Positions 15,952 through 24,665 of a DNA stretch of 64,000 nucleotides are shown piece by piece (the first letter of the stretch is position 1; each line of letters begins with the position of its first letter). Under the pieces are notes generated by a model that was not told where the DNA came from, did no database searches, and worked only from the letters and a program-made list of their open reading frames with translations. This DNA is from Chloroflexota bacterium (GTDB lineage: Bacteria; Chloroflexota; Limnocylindria; Limnocylindrales; CSP1-4). The translations under genes were made by a program, and so were the position numbers. The stretch spans positions 61,320 through 125,319 of the forward strand of contig JAJYNP010000144.1 of NCBI GenBank assembly GCA_021786265.1. Reading direction: 5' to 3'.

Positions 15952-16058
15952 CCGTATCCTCCGCGGGAAGGACGCAGCCGTCCGAAGCATGCGGTTCATG
16001 CTCGTGCTAACCGCTGAGGCAACCGTATCCTCCGCGGGAAGGACGCAGCCGTCCGAAG
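15952..16058. repeat. Two identical 36-bp direct repeats separated by 35 bp containing an inverted repeat
   Basis: Positions 15952-15987 and 16023-16058 are identical over 36 bases. Each copy contains a small hairpin GGACG-CAGC-CGTCC. The 35-base spacer itself carries an inverted repeat, GCGGTT (15991-15996) and AACCGC (16009-16014). The period of 71 bases superficially resembles a one-spacer CRISPR, but there is no third copy and no cas gene in the window. It lies about 160 bases upstream of the ATPase gene. Confidence 0.85.
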
Positions 16059-16125
16059 AGCGGCGACGTGCGTCCTGGAGCACGGTGCCACGACCGTGCA
16101 GCGATCCGTTGAACGTGGCGTCCCG

Positions 16126-16194
16126 ACTCGTTACATTGTGGAACCTTGACTCGTTACAATCAGGCGTCTACACTCGCTACAACTCGGCGTCTGC
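16126..16194 (+). repeat. Three tandem 23-bp repeats over the ATPase promoter
   Basis: ACTCGTTACA begins at 16126 and 16149, and ACTCGCTACA at 16172: an exact 23-base period, with the second and third units also sharing GGCGTCT. About two helical turns separate the units, so a protein could bind them on one face. They overlap the probable promoter at 16146-16174, which suggests an operator. Confidence 0.7.
16146..16174 (+). promoter_or_regulatory. Probable promoter of the DUF4143 ATPase gene
   Basis: -35 TTGACT (16146-16151), 17-base spacer, -10 TACACT (16169-16174). The start point would be near 16181, giving a roughly 40-base 5' UTR with GAGGA before ATG 16220. It is embedded in the 23-bp repeats. 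Confidence 0.55.
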
Positions 16195-16219
16195 ACGAGT
16201 TCTGTCGCGAGGATGCCCG

Positions 16220-17482
16220 ATGAAGGTCGCCAACTATCGCCCCAGGGTCGTCGATGCCGAGCTATCAGCGAAGCTCGACGCCGTGGGCGCGGTCCTCATC
16301 GAGGGCGCTCGCGGATGCGGCAAGACCTGGACTGCCCTCACGCGGGCTGCGAGCGCCGTCCGCCTCGACGTGGAAGACGCCATGCGCGAGGCAGGACTCG
16401 TTGCGCCGCAAGTGCTTCTCCCGGGTGCCAGGCCCCGCCTCATCGACGAGTGGCAGCTCGTTCCGTCGATCTGGAATCACGTGAAGGTTGCCGTGGACCA
16501 GACCGGAGAGAAGGGCCAGTTCATCCTGACGGGATCGGCGGTCCCGGCCGACGACAAGACCAGGCATACGGCCAGCATCCGCTTCGCGCGCCTGCGGATG
16601 CGGCCGATGTCGCTCACGGAGAGCGGTCATTCGAGTCGTGCCGTCTCGCTCGGTGCCCTGCTCGAAGGGACGGCGCAACCGGCGCCGGATCCCGGCCTCG
16701 ACATCGACGCTCTAGCCGAGCGCATCGTCATCGGGGGCTGGCCAACATTGGTCGACGAGACCCCGGAGCTGGCCCTGACGGCACTTCGCGGCTACCTCGA
16801 GGACGCGAGTCGAGTCGATCTCGAACGCCTGGACGGCGTGCGCCGGGATCCGGTGAATGTCGAACGCGTCCTGCGGTCCATCGCCCGCAACGTGGGTACG
16901 GCCGCGTCTGCGAAGTCGATCGGTGAAGATGTCGCCGGTGCGGACGACGCGATTGACCGCCACACGGTAGCGGACTACATCCGCGCGCTGAGTCGCATCT
17001 TCGTCGTCGAGGACCTCTCCGCGTGGAGCCCTGCTCTTCGGTCGCGGAGCATCTTGCGCAAGACCGCGAAGCACCACTTCGTCGATCCTTCGCTGGCTAC
17101 TGCGGCCCTGGGCATCCTTCCCTCTCGGTTGACCCGCGACGTGGCCACGATGGGCTTCCTCTTTGAGTCCCTGGCGATCCGGGACCTGCGCATCTATGCC
17201 CAATCGATCGACGACTCCCGCGTTCATTTCTACCAGGACAACACCGGGCTCGAGGCCGACGCGATCGTTCAGCACCGCGACGGACGGTGGGCGGCCTTCG
17301 AGGTGAAGCTCGGACAAGCTCCCATCGATGGGGCCGCAGGGAACCTCCTGGCGCTCGCTGACCGTATCGACGTCGGGGTACACGGGCGACCGGCTGTGCT
17401 GGCCGTCATCACCGGATGGGGCCCAACGTACCGACGGCCAGACGGTGTGTGGGTCGTCGCGCTCGGAGCCCTGTCGCCGTAG
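16220..17482 (+). CDS. AAA-family ATPase with DUF4143 domain
   Basis: 420 residues. N-terminal AAA_14 domain: P-loop IEGARGCGKTWTA (about 28-40), Walker B-like PRLIDEWQLVP (about 75), sensor FILTGSA (about 101). C-terminal DUF4143 with a PD-(D/E)XK-like pattern: NTGLEADAIV followed by WAAFEVKLG (Asp...Glu-x-Lys). Start ATG 16220 has GAGGA 8 bases upstream. The molecular role of this widespread family is not settled; the genes are often single, poorly conserved between strains and accessory. Here it stands alone, flanked by non-coding repeats on the upstream side, which fits an acquired gene with its own regulated promoter. Confidence 0.88.
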   Translation: MKVANYRPRVVDAELSAKLDAVGAVLIEGARGCGKTWTALTRAASAVRLDVEDAMREAGLVAPQVLLPGARPRLIDEWQLVPSIWNHVKVAVDQTGEKGQFILTGSAVPADDKTRHTASIRFARLRMRPMSLTESGHSSRAVSLGALLEGTAQPAPDPGLDIDALAERIVIGGWPTLVDETPELALTALRGYLEDASRVDLERLDGVRRDPVNVERVLRSIARNVGTAASAKSIGEDVAGADDAIDRHTVADYIRALSRIFVVEDLSAWSPALRSRSILRKTAKHHFVDPSLATAALGILPSRLTRDVATMGFLFESLAIRDLRIYAQSIDDSRVHFYQDNTGLEADAIVQHRDGRWAAFEVKLGQAPIDGAAGNLLALADRIDVGVHGRPAVLAVITGWGPTYRRPDGVWVVALGALSP

Positions 17483-17766
17483 GGAGACGGGGCGTGGATT
17501 CGCCCGAATGCCTTGTCCGGCGGCACGTGCGCCGCGAGCCTGGCAACCGAACTGGGGCGTGACGCCGCAGCTGTAATGATCAGCCGGGCGCCGCGGGCCG
17601 CTGGAAAGCATCGCCGGCGGCGGCGCGGCGCCAACGGACCGGACAGTCTCGACGTCTTGCGTTGGAACTCGGTAGGTCGGGTTCCCGGACCCCGCATTAC
17701 CAACCGGTGCTATGCCGCACGGGCAACGACCAGCCCTTGACAAGGGCTCATCACGCGGCGCAGCCT
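17483..17766 (+). other. Intergenic region upstream of padR
   Basis: About 280 bases with no supported gene. A TTGACA at 17737-17742 could be the -35 of the padR operon, but no matching -10 at normal spacing is seen; the padR operator begins at 17767. Confidence 0.4.
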
Positions 17767-17787
17767 CTACCTCACAAGATGAGGTAG
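17767..17787 (+). promoter_or_regulatory. Palindromic operator upstream of padR
   Basis: Perfect inverted repeat CTACCTCA, five-base spacer, TGAGGTAG, ending 11 bases before the padR GTG. PadR-family repressors bind such dyads in their own promoters, so autoregulation of the padR-membrane protein operon is likely. Confidence 0.75.
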
Positions 17788-17798
17788 GCAGAGGACCG

Positions 17799-18140
17799 GT
17801 GCGCTCGCAGCTGCTGAAGGGGACCACCGCGTTGCTGGTGTTGGGCGTCCTGCGCGACGGCGAGCTCTACGGGTACGAGATCGGGGCCCGGATCCGCGAG
17901 CGCAGCGGGACCCTCATCGAGCCCGGGGAGGGCTGGCTCTACCCGGCGCTCCATCGCCTGGAGGCGGAGGGCGCGCTCGAGGCCTCCTGGCGGGAGGGCG
18001 ACCTGGGGCCGCGCCGGCGCTACTACCGGATCACGGCCGCAGGCCTGCGACTGCTGGCCGAGCAGGAGCGCGAATGGGACGCGTTCACGCGGAGCGTGCG
18101 CCGGGTTACCCGCGGGGAGGTCGCCGATGGACCCGCGTGA
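17799..18140 (+). CDS. PadR-family transcriptional regulator
   Basis: 113 residues from GTG 17799 (AGAGGA just upstream). Winged-helix PadR domain: LLKGTTALLVLGVLRDGELY, GYEIGARIRER, EGWLYPALHRLEAEGALEAS, RRRYYRITAAGLRLLAEQ. The wing motif YPALHRLE...G...S and the YYRIT strand are diagnostic. The 3' end overlaps the next gene by 14 bases. A perfect palindrome immediately upstream is the likely operator. PadR regulators paired with a DUF1700-like membrane gene typically sense membrane or drug stress; the ligand is unknown here. Confidence 0.93.
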   Translation: MRSQLLKGTTALLVLGVLRDGELYGYEIGARIRERSGTLIEPGEGWLYPALHRLEAEGALEASWREGDLGPRRRYYRITAAGLRLLAEQEREWDAFTRSVRRVTRGEVADGPA

Positions 18141-19446
18141 CGCGTTCCTCGCACGGGTCGCGGCGCGGCTCCCCTTCGCCGAGGAGGAGCGGCGGGAGAT
18201 CGTCGCCGAACTGGCCGACCATCTCGCGGATGCCACGGCGGCCCTCGAGGCCGAGGGGCTGTCGGACGCTGCGGCGGCACGCGCAGCGCTCGACCGCCTG
18301 GGGTCGCCCGAGGACCTCGCCGACGCGCTGACGCGGGCGCGGCGCACGCCGCGCCGGCTGCTGGCTGCCGCCGGGGCCGGGACCTGGGCCCTGGCGACCG
18401 GCGGCCTGTACGGGCTCCTCGTCGGGCTTGCCGTCATGGCGGTCGCGGAGCTCGCGCTCCTCGCCGTGATCGGCCTGGGATCCGCGCTGCTCGGCCACCC
18501 GGGGCAGCTGTTCACGGACCTGGGCTGGAACTCCGCGCTGACGCTGCTCGGGCTCGGCGTCGCCGTCTACGTGGCGGGGCGGCGGCTGACGCCGGTCCTG
18601 GCGCGGCGGGCCGGATACCGTGTGGCCACCGTGCGCCGCCTGATCGCGCCGACCGGCGGGGTCGCCCTGGCCGCCTACGCCCTGGTCGGCTGGTCGGGGG
18701 CGCTGAACTGGCCGGCGGTGGCGGTCCTGCTCGCGCTGCCCGCGTGGTGGGCGGTGGGCGCCTGGCAGGGCCGGGACCTCGTGTTGCACGGCCGTCGCCG
18801 GGTCGTGCTCGGGCTCGGCGGCGTGCTCGTCGTCGCGCTCTCCCTGCTGCTCGTGCTTGAGGCTCCCGGCCTGGGCGTCGTCTCGTCAGGCGGGGTGTCC
18901 ACCGCCGCTCCTGACCTCACCTCGTACGACCGCATCGCGGCGCCGGCACCCGACGCCATCACGGCCGGGAGCGACGCGTCGGGTTCCGGGGGTCCGGTCG
19001 CTGCTGACCCGCGCACGTGGGTCGCGGTCATCCTTCGCGATCCGGCCTCGCTGGCCGGCTGGCACGACCTGCGCATCGAAGCCTGGCGAGGCGTGGGCGC
19101 CGGTGGCAACGGGGGAGGACCGGCGGCCGTGGATCCGGCGGCGCGCGGTCCGTTCGCGCTGGGGGCCGTCGGGGTGGGCCCGCCGCCGGTCTCGCCCGAT
19201 GGGGGGTTCCGCTTCCCGCCGCCGGATCCCGGCGCCCCGGCGGCGCAGTGGTGGCCGGCGGGCTCGGTCATGCTGAGCGGCGCGCTGTGGGTGGACCGCG
19301 AGCCCGGACTGGTGTGGGCGCTGGTGGCGATCACCGGGATCGCGCCCGACGGACGGCGCCATTTTGTGACCGGGCCCGACCCGATCCAGACCGTCTTCCG
19401 TGGCACCGCCTGGGACTGGTTCGGGGCCCTCGGCAAGGGACGCTGA
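18127..19446 (+). CDS. Membrane protein with N-terminal DUF1700-like helical domain
   Basis: 439 residues. The first 75 (FAEEERREIVAELADHLADA, GLSDAAAARAALDRLGSPED) form the cytoplasmic helical permuted domain common in proteins encoded next to PadR regulators. Five to six TM segments follow (about 80-270), then a roughly 170-residue extracytoplasmic domain (from APGLGVVSSGG) with AGSVMLSGALWVDREPGLVW and ending in WDWFGALGKGR. The start overlaps padR by 14 bases, so the two are co-translated. Function is unknown; it may be the effector or the sensor partner of PadR. Confidence 0.75.
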   Translation: MDPRDAFLARVAARLPFAEEERREIVAELADHLADATAALEAEGLSDAAAARAALDRLGSPEDLADALTRARRTPRRLLAAAGAGTWALATGGLYGLLVGLAVMAVAELALLAVIGLGSALLGHPGQLFTDLGWNSALTLLGLGVAVYVAGRRLTPVLARRAGYRVATVRRLIAPTGGVALAAYALVGWSGALNWPAVAVLLALPAWWAVGAWQGRDLVLHGRRRVVLGLGGVLVVALSLLLVLEAPGLGVVSSGGVSTAAPDLTSYDRIAAPAPDAITAGSDASGSGGPVAADPRTWVAVILRDPASLAGWHDLRIEAWRGVGAGGNGGGPAAVDPAARGPFALGAVGVGPPPVSPDGGFRFPPPDPGAPAAQWWPAGSVMLSGALWVDREPGLVWALVAITGIAPDGRRHFVTGPDPIQTVFRGTAWDWFGALGKGR

Positions 19447-19535
19447 GGAGGGCCGCTCCGGCCGGTCCAGGCGTTGCGGGTCACCAGCACTTGACGCGTG
19501 CGGCTCGCGTGGCACAGTGCACGGACAGGGGTCCG

Positions 19536-20114
19536 ATGGAGGGTGTCGTGTCCGATCGGTTCGCCCGTGCCGGCATCGCGCTCGTCGCGGCCGCCGGGAT
19601 CCTCGTCCTCGCCGGCTGGCTCGACGGGCAGGTGTTCGTGGAGATCCGCCGCCAGGAGGCCGCCTCGTTCGACCCGGGCCAGCTGGCCTGGACGCTGCCC
19701 GTCGGGTACCTCGCGGTGGCGGCCGGGGTGCTCGCGGTCACTGGCCTTGCTCTGTGGTCGAGGAGCCTGCTCGTGGGCGTCGCGTACATGCTCGTCGGCA
19801 CGTTCTTCGCCTTTCTCTTCACGATCGTCTGGCAGTTCAGCGCGGAGATCAACGGGGCCCCGCCGGTGCTGCCGCGTCCGGTCGCGCAGCTGGTCGGCAA
19901 TCTCGACGCGTGGGGCGCTCAGGGTCCGCTGAACGCCTGGTCCGTCATCGGGGCCGGCATGCTCCTCGCCGGCCTGGCGACGATCTCGCGCGTCGTCCGA
20001 CGGCGCGCCGCCAGGCGACGGTCTGGAGCCCCTGCGCCCGAGGGTCGACTCCTCGGCACCGTCAGCGGACAGGCGGCCGTGACGCCGAGGTCCACGGAGC
20101 CGAAGCGCGCATGA
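19536..20114 (+). CDS. Small membrane protein, four TM segments
   Basis: 192 residues from ATG 19536 (AGGGG 5 bases upstream; GTG 19548 is an alternative). TM segments at about 9-25, 45-68, 75-100 (LVGVAYMLVGTFFAFLFTIV) and 130-150. No known family recognised. The gene is followed by another membrane protein gene with an ATGA overlap, so the two probably act together; both lie downstream of the PadR pair. Confidence 0.65.
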   Translation: MEGVVSDRFARAGIALVAAAGILVLAGWLDGQVFVEIRRQEAASFDPGQLAWTLPVGYLAVAAGVLAVTGLALWSRSLLVGVAYMLVGTFFAFLFTIVWQFSAEINGAPPVLPRPVAQLVGNLDAWGAQGPLNAWSVIGAGMLLAGLATISRVVRRRAARRRSGAPAPEGRLLGTVSGQAAVTPRSTEPKRA

Positions 20115-21010
20115 GCGGTGCTGAGCCTCCTCCCGACGGCCCCCAGCTGCCGGTGGAGGCCCTGGGCCCCCGGCTGCCCATTCCCGACTGGCTCGAGCTT
20201 CGGCCGCTCGGATGGCTGTTCGTGGTCGGCGCCGCGTGCGTGATCGTGGCGCGCCTGGACCGGCTCGTCGGGACCTCGCCCGCGACCACCGTGCTGTCTG
20301 CGAGTCCGCAGGCGATCGCAGCCGCGCTCGTCGCGCTGCTGCCGGCGGCCCTGCTCCTCCGCGTGCCCGACGCGCCCACCGGCCGGCGGCCCCTCTTCGT
20401 CGGTCTCGCCGCGACGGCGCTGACCGAGTGGGTGCAGGCCGCCGTCTTCGCCTGGTCGTCGCCCCTGCTGCCCTCCACGCCGTCGGTGTGGACGGTGCTG
20501 TCCGACGTGCAGGTGCCGCTGGGGGTCCTGGCGTCGCTCCTGATCGCCCTTGGGCTCCTGCGGCTCCGCCCGGGCGGAGCCACGCGGCCCTGGCTGCTCG
20601 TGGTCATCGTCGGGCTCGAAGTTGGGTTCCTGGGGCTGCAGGTCAGGCTGGTCGCCACCTGGGCCCACCCGTCGTTCGACCTCGTCGCCTTGGGCCCGGA
20701 CGTCCTCCTGACCGCGGCAGGCGGCGTCGCGGCCTGGGTGCCCGTCAGCGCCTGGCTCGATCGCGACACACCGCGCGCGTTCTGGGGCCTGCTCGCCCTG
20801 GGATTCCCGCTCGGCCTCGTGGCGAGCGTGGTCGGGCTCACCCAGACGGTCGCCATGATGTCCGCCCCGTCGATGGGGCTCTCGTCGGACGCACTCTTCC
20901 TCGTCGCGACCGCGCTGGGCGCCCTCATCGGTGCCGTCGTGTCGCTCCTGGCGATCGTGGCCTACGCGCGCGAGACGCCGCTGCCCGGGAGCCCGTCCCA
21001 GCCGTCCTGA
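20111..21010 (+). CDS. Polytopic membrane protein, unknown
   Basis: 299 residues from ATG 20111, overlapping the previous stop as ATGA. About eight hydrophobic segments, including LGWLFVVGAACVIVARLD, AALVALLPAALLLRVP, VPLGVLASLLIALGLLRL and ALFLVATALGALIGAVVSLL. No catalytic motif recognised. Likely forms a unit with the upstream 192-residue membrane protein. Confidence 0.65.
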   Translation: MSGAEPPPDGPQLPVEALGPRLPIPDWLELRPLGWLFVVGAACVIVARLDRLVGTSPATTVLSASPQAIAAALVALLPAALLLRVPDAPTGRRPLFVGLAATALTEWVQAAVFAWSSPLLPSTPSVWTVLSDVQVPLGVLASLLIALGLLRLRPGGATRPWLLVVIVGLEVGFLGLQVRLVATWAHPSFDLVALGPDVLLTAAGGVAAWVPVSAWLDRDTPRAFWGLLALGFPLGLVASVVGLTQTVAMMSAPSMGLSSDALFLVATALGALIGAVVSLLAIVAYARETPLPGSPSQPS

Positions 21011-21108
21011 CACGTCCGCCACGTTGGTCGCCCATGCTGCCCGGAGCCACGGGGCCCTCTCGCGGCGCGACTCCTGCACCCACGTCAGGCGCCGACGCCA
21101 TCGGACCG

Positions 21109-21150
21109 CAGGCGCTGATCCCGGCGAGTTGACCGTGCGGTCAGCGCCTG
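21109..21150. promoter_or_regulatory. 10-bp inverted repeat between operons
   Basis: CAGGCGCTGA at 21109-21118 is exactly reversed as TCAGCGCCTG at 21141-21150, with a 22-base loop. It lies 100 bases after one membrane gene and 53 bases before the next frame. No U-tract follows, so an operator or a Rho-assisted terminator are both possible. Confidence 0.45.
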
Positions 21151-21202
21151 GCCCGCGATCGAGCGCGGAACCGCGCTGGCCCGCGGCGCGTCGAACGCTC
21201 AC

Positions 21203-22842
21203 ATGCCGATGGTCCATGCCCCTGCCAGCCGACGCCCGCGCCTTGCCGTTCCGCGTACCCGGCGCGGGCGCGCGGTGGTGCTCCTCGCCCTCGCAGTCGC
21301 CGGGGCCGCGCTCGTCGGGACGGGCACCATCGGCGGAGGGCCCGCGGCGTCGCCCGGTCCCGTGTCCGTCCTGGACGCGGCGCAGCTGCGCGCGGCGATC
21401 ATCGCCCAACAGGCCGGGATCCTCGCACCGCAGGACGTGGTTGCGGACGTCGCGATCGACCCCTCACGGCGCACGCCACCCCTCGACCGGGAGTGCGTCC
21501 CGCTCGGGCACTGCACGGTGATCGGGACCCTCGCGAGGTTCGACGATCCGGCGGGGACGGTGACGATCCGGCAGCAGGACCAGGTGCTGCCGCCGCCCAC
21601 CGACGCGGCCGACCTGCAGGCGCCCGTGGCCGTGCGCCTCTCCGGCGCCGGGCCCATCGAGTTCCTGGGCCACGTGCACCTCACCCCCGACGGGCTGGCC
21701 TTCGGGGTCCCGGCTGCCCGGGCGGCCACGGCCAGCGCCACGGCCGGCCAGGTGATCGCCGCCACGGGCTGGCTGGTGGGGGTCGGCGTCGGCTTCTCCT
21801 GCGGCCCGGTGCCGCCGCCCGGACCGCCAGTGCCCGCCCCGTTCGCCTGCGGGGTCCCCGAGTTCCTCACCGCCCGGCCGGCGAAGCCCGTCAGCGGCTT
21901 CGGGAGCAGCTTCGAGATGACGGCACCGGCGGGGAGCGTGGCGGTGCAGCGGGGCGCCTACGACGCATACGCGCCGCAGCCTGGCTTCGACGGCGTCAAC
22001 GACGTCCCGCGTCTGGCGACCTACCTGCTGCGCATGGTGGTCGACGATGCATCGAACTGCCCGGGCTGCCGGGGCTGGCTCCTGGTGGGCCGGCTCGACG
22101 CGACGCCCACGCGGGCGACACCGGCACCCAGCGGATACCAGCCCGTGGTGCGCTCGCCCGGGGAGCTGGCCGTGCTCCTGACGGCGGACCGTGCGGGCCT
22201 CGTCGGGCACGTCGTCTTCGTGGACGGGCAGATCCTGCCCGGGCGCGCGCCCGGGTGCACCGACCCCGGGCCCTGCAGCATCGGGGTCCTGCAAGGGACG
22301 CAGGAGGGCGTGGTGGCCACCCCCTACACGGTCTCGCTGCTGCTCCCCGACACCGACTTCCCGACCCACGACGTGCTGGCCCTGGTGGTGCGGTCCGGCG
22401 GGCTCGAGTACCTCGGGTTCGGCGGGATGATCCTCCCGCTCGCCGAGATGGCCGACCCTGAGGTCCTGAACGGCCGCGGCCCGGGCGTCCACGTCGTCAC
22501 CGCATGGGGCTGGTTGGGGAGGGACCGGTGCCCTGCGCCTCGTCGGCGTTCCCGGCGCCGCCGGACACGCCATTCGACACCTGCGGCGGTTCCTGGCTCA
22601 CGCCGGAGGCGGATCAGCCAGTGCAGCGGAACGGAGGTGGCTTCTCGATCGTGCCGCCCGCGGGCGCCATCCGCGTGCAGCCCGCGGCGTACGCGGAGTT
22701 CGCCCCCGATCCGGCCTCGGAGCCCGACGGCACCGGTCTCGTGCCGCGCCAGGGCACGTATCTTGTGCGCATGGTGCCCGACCCCCGTCCCGGCGCCCAG
22801 CCGGCCTCGGGCTGGCAGATCGTCGTGCGGCTCGCGCCGTGA
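21203..22842 (+). pseudogene. Secreted two-module protein interrupted by a one-base frameshift
   Basis: The frame opening at ATG 21203 encodes a signal anchor (RRGRAVVLLALAVAGAALVG), then about 430 residues. It breaks in a G-rich run at about 22510-22520, right after HVVTAWGWL. The natural continuation (EGPVPCASSAFPAPPDTPFD to SGWQIVVRLAP, stop 22840-22842) is in the frame one base back, so a single G appears deleted. The protein has two tandem copies of a roughly 200-residue module. Copy 1 has CTVIGTLARF, PIEFLGHVHLTP, VIAATGWLVG, TYLLRMVVDD and WLLVGRLD; copy 2 has CSIGVLQGTQ, GLEYLGFGGMILP, VHVVTAWGWL, TYLVRMVPDP and WQIVVRL. It may be a true pseudogene or a sequencing/assembly error. The stop overlaps the next gene (GTGA). 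Function unknown. Confidence 0.72.
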
Positions 22843-24665
22843 GCACGACATCGATGGTTGCTCGGGCGGGGTCGCGGGCGAGTGCCCCGGGCTACGCCGT
22901 CGCCCTGCTCGCGTCGCTGCTCCTCGCCGCCTGCGGCGGCCCGGCGCCGTCGGCGACCATCCGGCCGGCGACGGCGAGCCCTGCGGCGCCCGCGCCCACC
23001 TCGTCGAGCCCGACGAGTGCGAGGCCCTCGTCCTCGCCGACGTCGATCGCGAGCACCCCGCCTGTTCCGTCGAATGCGTCACCGTCCGCGAACCAGGTCG
23101 GCATCACCGTGACCTCGGCGCTCGGACGCACGACGAGCGGGCTGTTCAGCCGGTCCACGAAGGTGCCCGCGCTCGGCCAGGCGGTGACCTGGCGGTTCGA
23201 CGGGGGACCGGACCTCGCGGGCCGGACGATGCGGATCCAGTCCCTCACGGCGCTCCGCCCCACCACCTGGACGACGATCGCGACGGTGACCGCCGACGCG
23301 AGCGGCATCGCGACGTACACCGCTGCGTTCGATCGCCCGACCTTCCTCTCGCTGCGCGCGCTCGTACCCTCCGGGGACGGAGCCGCGGGCGGTTCGTCCG
23401 ACGGCCTGCAGGCCAGCTGGCGCGGGACCGGGGCGTGCCCGGAGGTCGTCATGGCGCCCGGGCCGGTGACGTACCAGGGTCCGCTCACGACCAGTCCGGG
23501 CGGCACCCACTACCAGGTGATGACGGGCCCGGACGCGGCCGGCGACGAGCAGTCGACACTCACGGTGAGCTCCCTGTCCGATGGATCCACCGGCTGGACC
23601 TATGTCTTTCCGGCCTGCCAGTCCCCGTCGTCGCCGGTAGTCGCCGCCGACGGCACGGCCTACGTCCTGACCGCGGATCCCCGCCGGCGGTTCACCAGCG
23701 GCCGGCTGTACGTCTTCGCACCGGCCGGCCTGCGCGTGACGCGGGCGCTCACCGGACTCCTCGGCAGTCTCGTGCGCGCCCCGGACGGGACGGTGTATCT
23801 CGCGGCCGATGAGGAGACCGCTCGCCCCGGCAGCAGCTGGCAGGGGATCTGGCACGCCTCGTACCTCGCGGCTCTCGACCCGACGGGTCGCCCGAAGCCG
23901 GGCTGGCCGTACGTGTCGTCGGTCCCCCTGTCGGCCCCGTCCTTCGGCGCCAGCGGCGCGCTCTACCTCGCCGCCGGCTTCCAGATCGGGCTGACGGACG
24001 TGCCGGCCGCGGCCCAGCGCGTCCATACGGTCGTCGCGCTGCGTCTGGACGGATCGCTCGTGCCGGGATGGCCGTTCACGCTCCCGGCGGGCACGAGTGC
24101 GACGCTCACCTCGATCAGCGAGGGCAACGACATGGTGTTCCCGCAGCCCCCGATCGTGGGCAGCGACGGCACCGTCTACGTCGTGGCCTCGAAGGGCAGC
24201 TGGGGCGGGGATGGCGATCTCGTCTTCGCCCTGGCGCCCGGCGGCTACCTCAAGGCCGGCTGGCCGTACGCCATCACGCTCGACCGGGGCGGCTTCCTCG
24301 TCGCCACGGGCGGCGCGCCGGGCGCCACCCCACCCGCGATCGGGCGCGACGGCACGGTGTACCTGGCCCACCGCCTGGGCTCGCTGACGACGGGGCACGA
24401 CGAGATCCTCGCCCTTGCGCCCGACGGTCAACCTCGGACGGGGCGGCCCGTGGCCCTGCCCGATCGCGCAGCGCCCGCGACGGCCGCCTGTCCCGCCTCG
24501 GGCGGCTTCTACGCCGGATGCTGGCTGCGCCTCGCGTCGGACGGTCAGCTCGTGGTCCACGTCTTCACCGATCGGCCGGACGTCACGACGCCCGTGTGCC
24601 TGGCCCCGGACGGACGGCGGGTCACGTGCTCGGCCGCGGCCAGCACGGCGATCCTGCTCCCGTGA
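22839..24665 (+). CDS. Lipoprotein with beta-propeller (PQQ-like) repeats
   Basis: 608 residues from GTG 22839, overlapping the previous stop (GTGA); ATG 22854 is an alternative. Lipoprotein signal ALLASLLLAAC (Cys32), a Ser/Pro/Thr-rich linker (about 35-90), an Ig-like segment (about 90-190), then repeats of the type DGTAYVLTADP, DGTVYLAADEE, SGALYLAAGF, DGTVYVVASKG and DGTVYLAHRLG, each followed by a LAPDG or LDPTGRPKPGWPY strand. Such repeats build a PQQ/YVTN-type propeller. It is probably exposed on the outer face of the membrane; ligand unknown. The stop overlaps the next GTG (24662). Confidence 0.75.
   Translation: MSTTSMVARAGSRASAPGYAVALLASLLLAACGGPAPSATIRPATASPAAPAPTSSSPTSARPSSSPTSIASTPPVPSNASPSANQVGITVTSALGRTTSGLFSRSTKVPALGQAVTWRFDGGPDLAGRTMRIQSLTALRPTTWTTIATVTADASGIATYTAAFDRPTFLSLRALVPSGDGAAGGSSDGLQASWRGTGACPEVVMAPGPVTYQGPLTTSPGGTHYQVMTGPDAAGDEQSTLTVSSLSDGSTGWTYVFPACQSPSSPVVAADGTAYVLTADPRRRFTSGRLYVFAPAGLRVTRALTGLLGSLVRAPDGTVYLAADEETARPGSSWQGIWHASYLAALDPTGRPKPGWPYVSSVPLSAPSFGASGALYLAAGFQIGLTDVPAAAQRVHTVVALRLDGSLVPGWPFTLPAGTSATLTSISEGNDMVFPQPPIVGSDGTVYVVASKGSWGGDGDLVFALAPGGYLKAGWPYAITLDRGGFLVATGGAPGATPPAIGRDGTVYLAHRLGSLTTGHDEILALAPDGQPRTGRPVALPDRAAPATAACPASGGFYAGCWLRLASDGQLVVHVFTDRPDVTTPVCLAPDGRRVTCSAAASTAILLP

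Noticed and set aside
15952..16058. Minimal CRISPR array (36-nt repeat, 35-nt spacer)
   Set aside because: Only two repeat copies, the spacer is self-complementary (GCGGTT/AACCGC), the repeat does not have a recognisable CRISPR end, and no cas gene is in the window.
15941..16219. N-terminal extension of the DUF4143 ATPase to 15941
   Set aside because: The extension would translate through the 36-bp repeats and the promoter; ATG 16220 has a ribosome-binding site and starts the domain.
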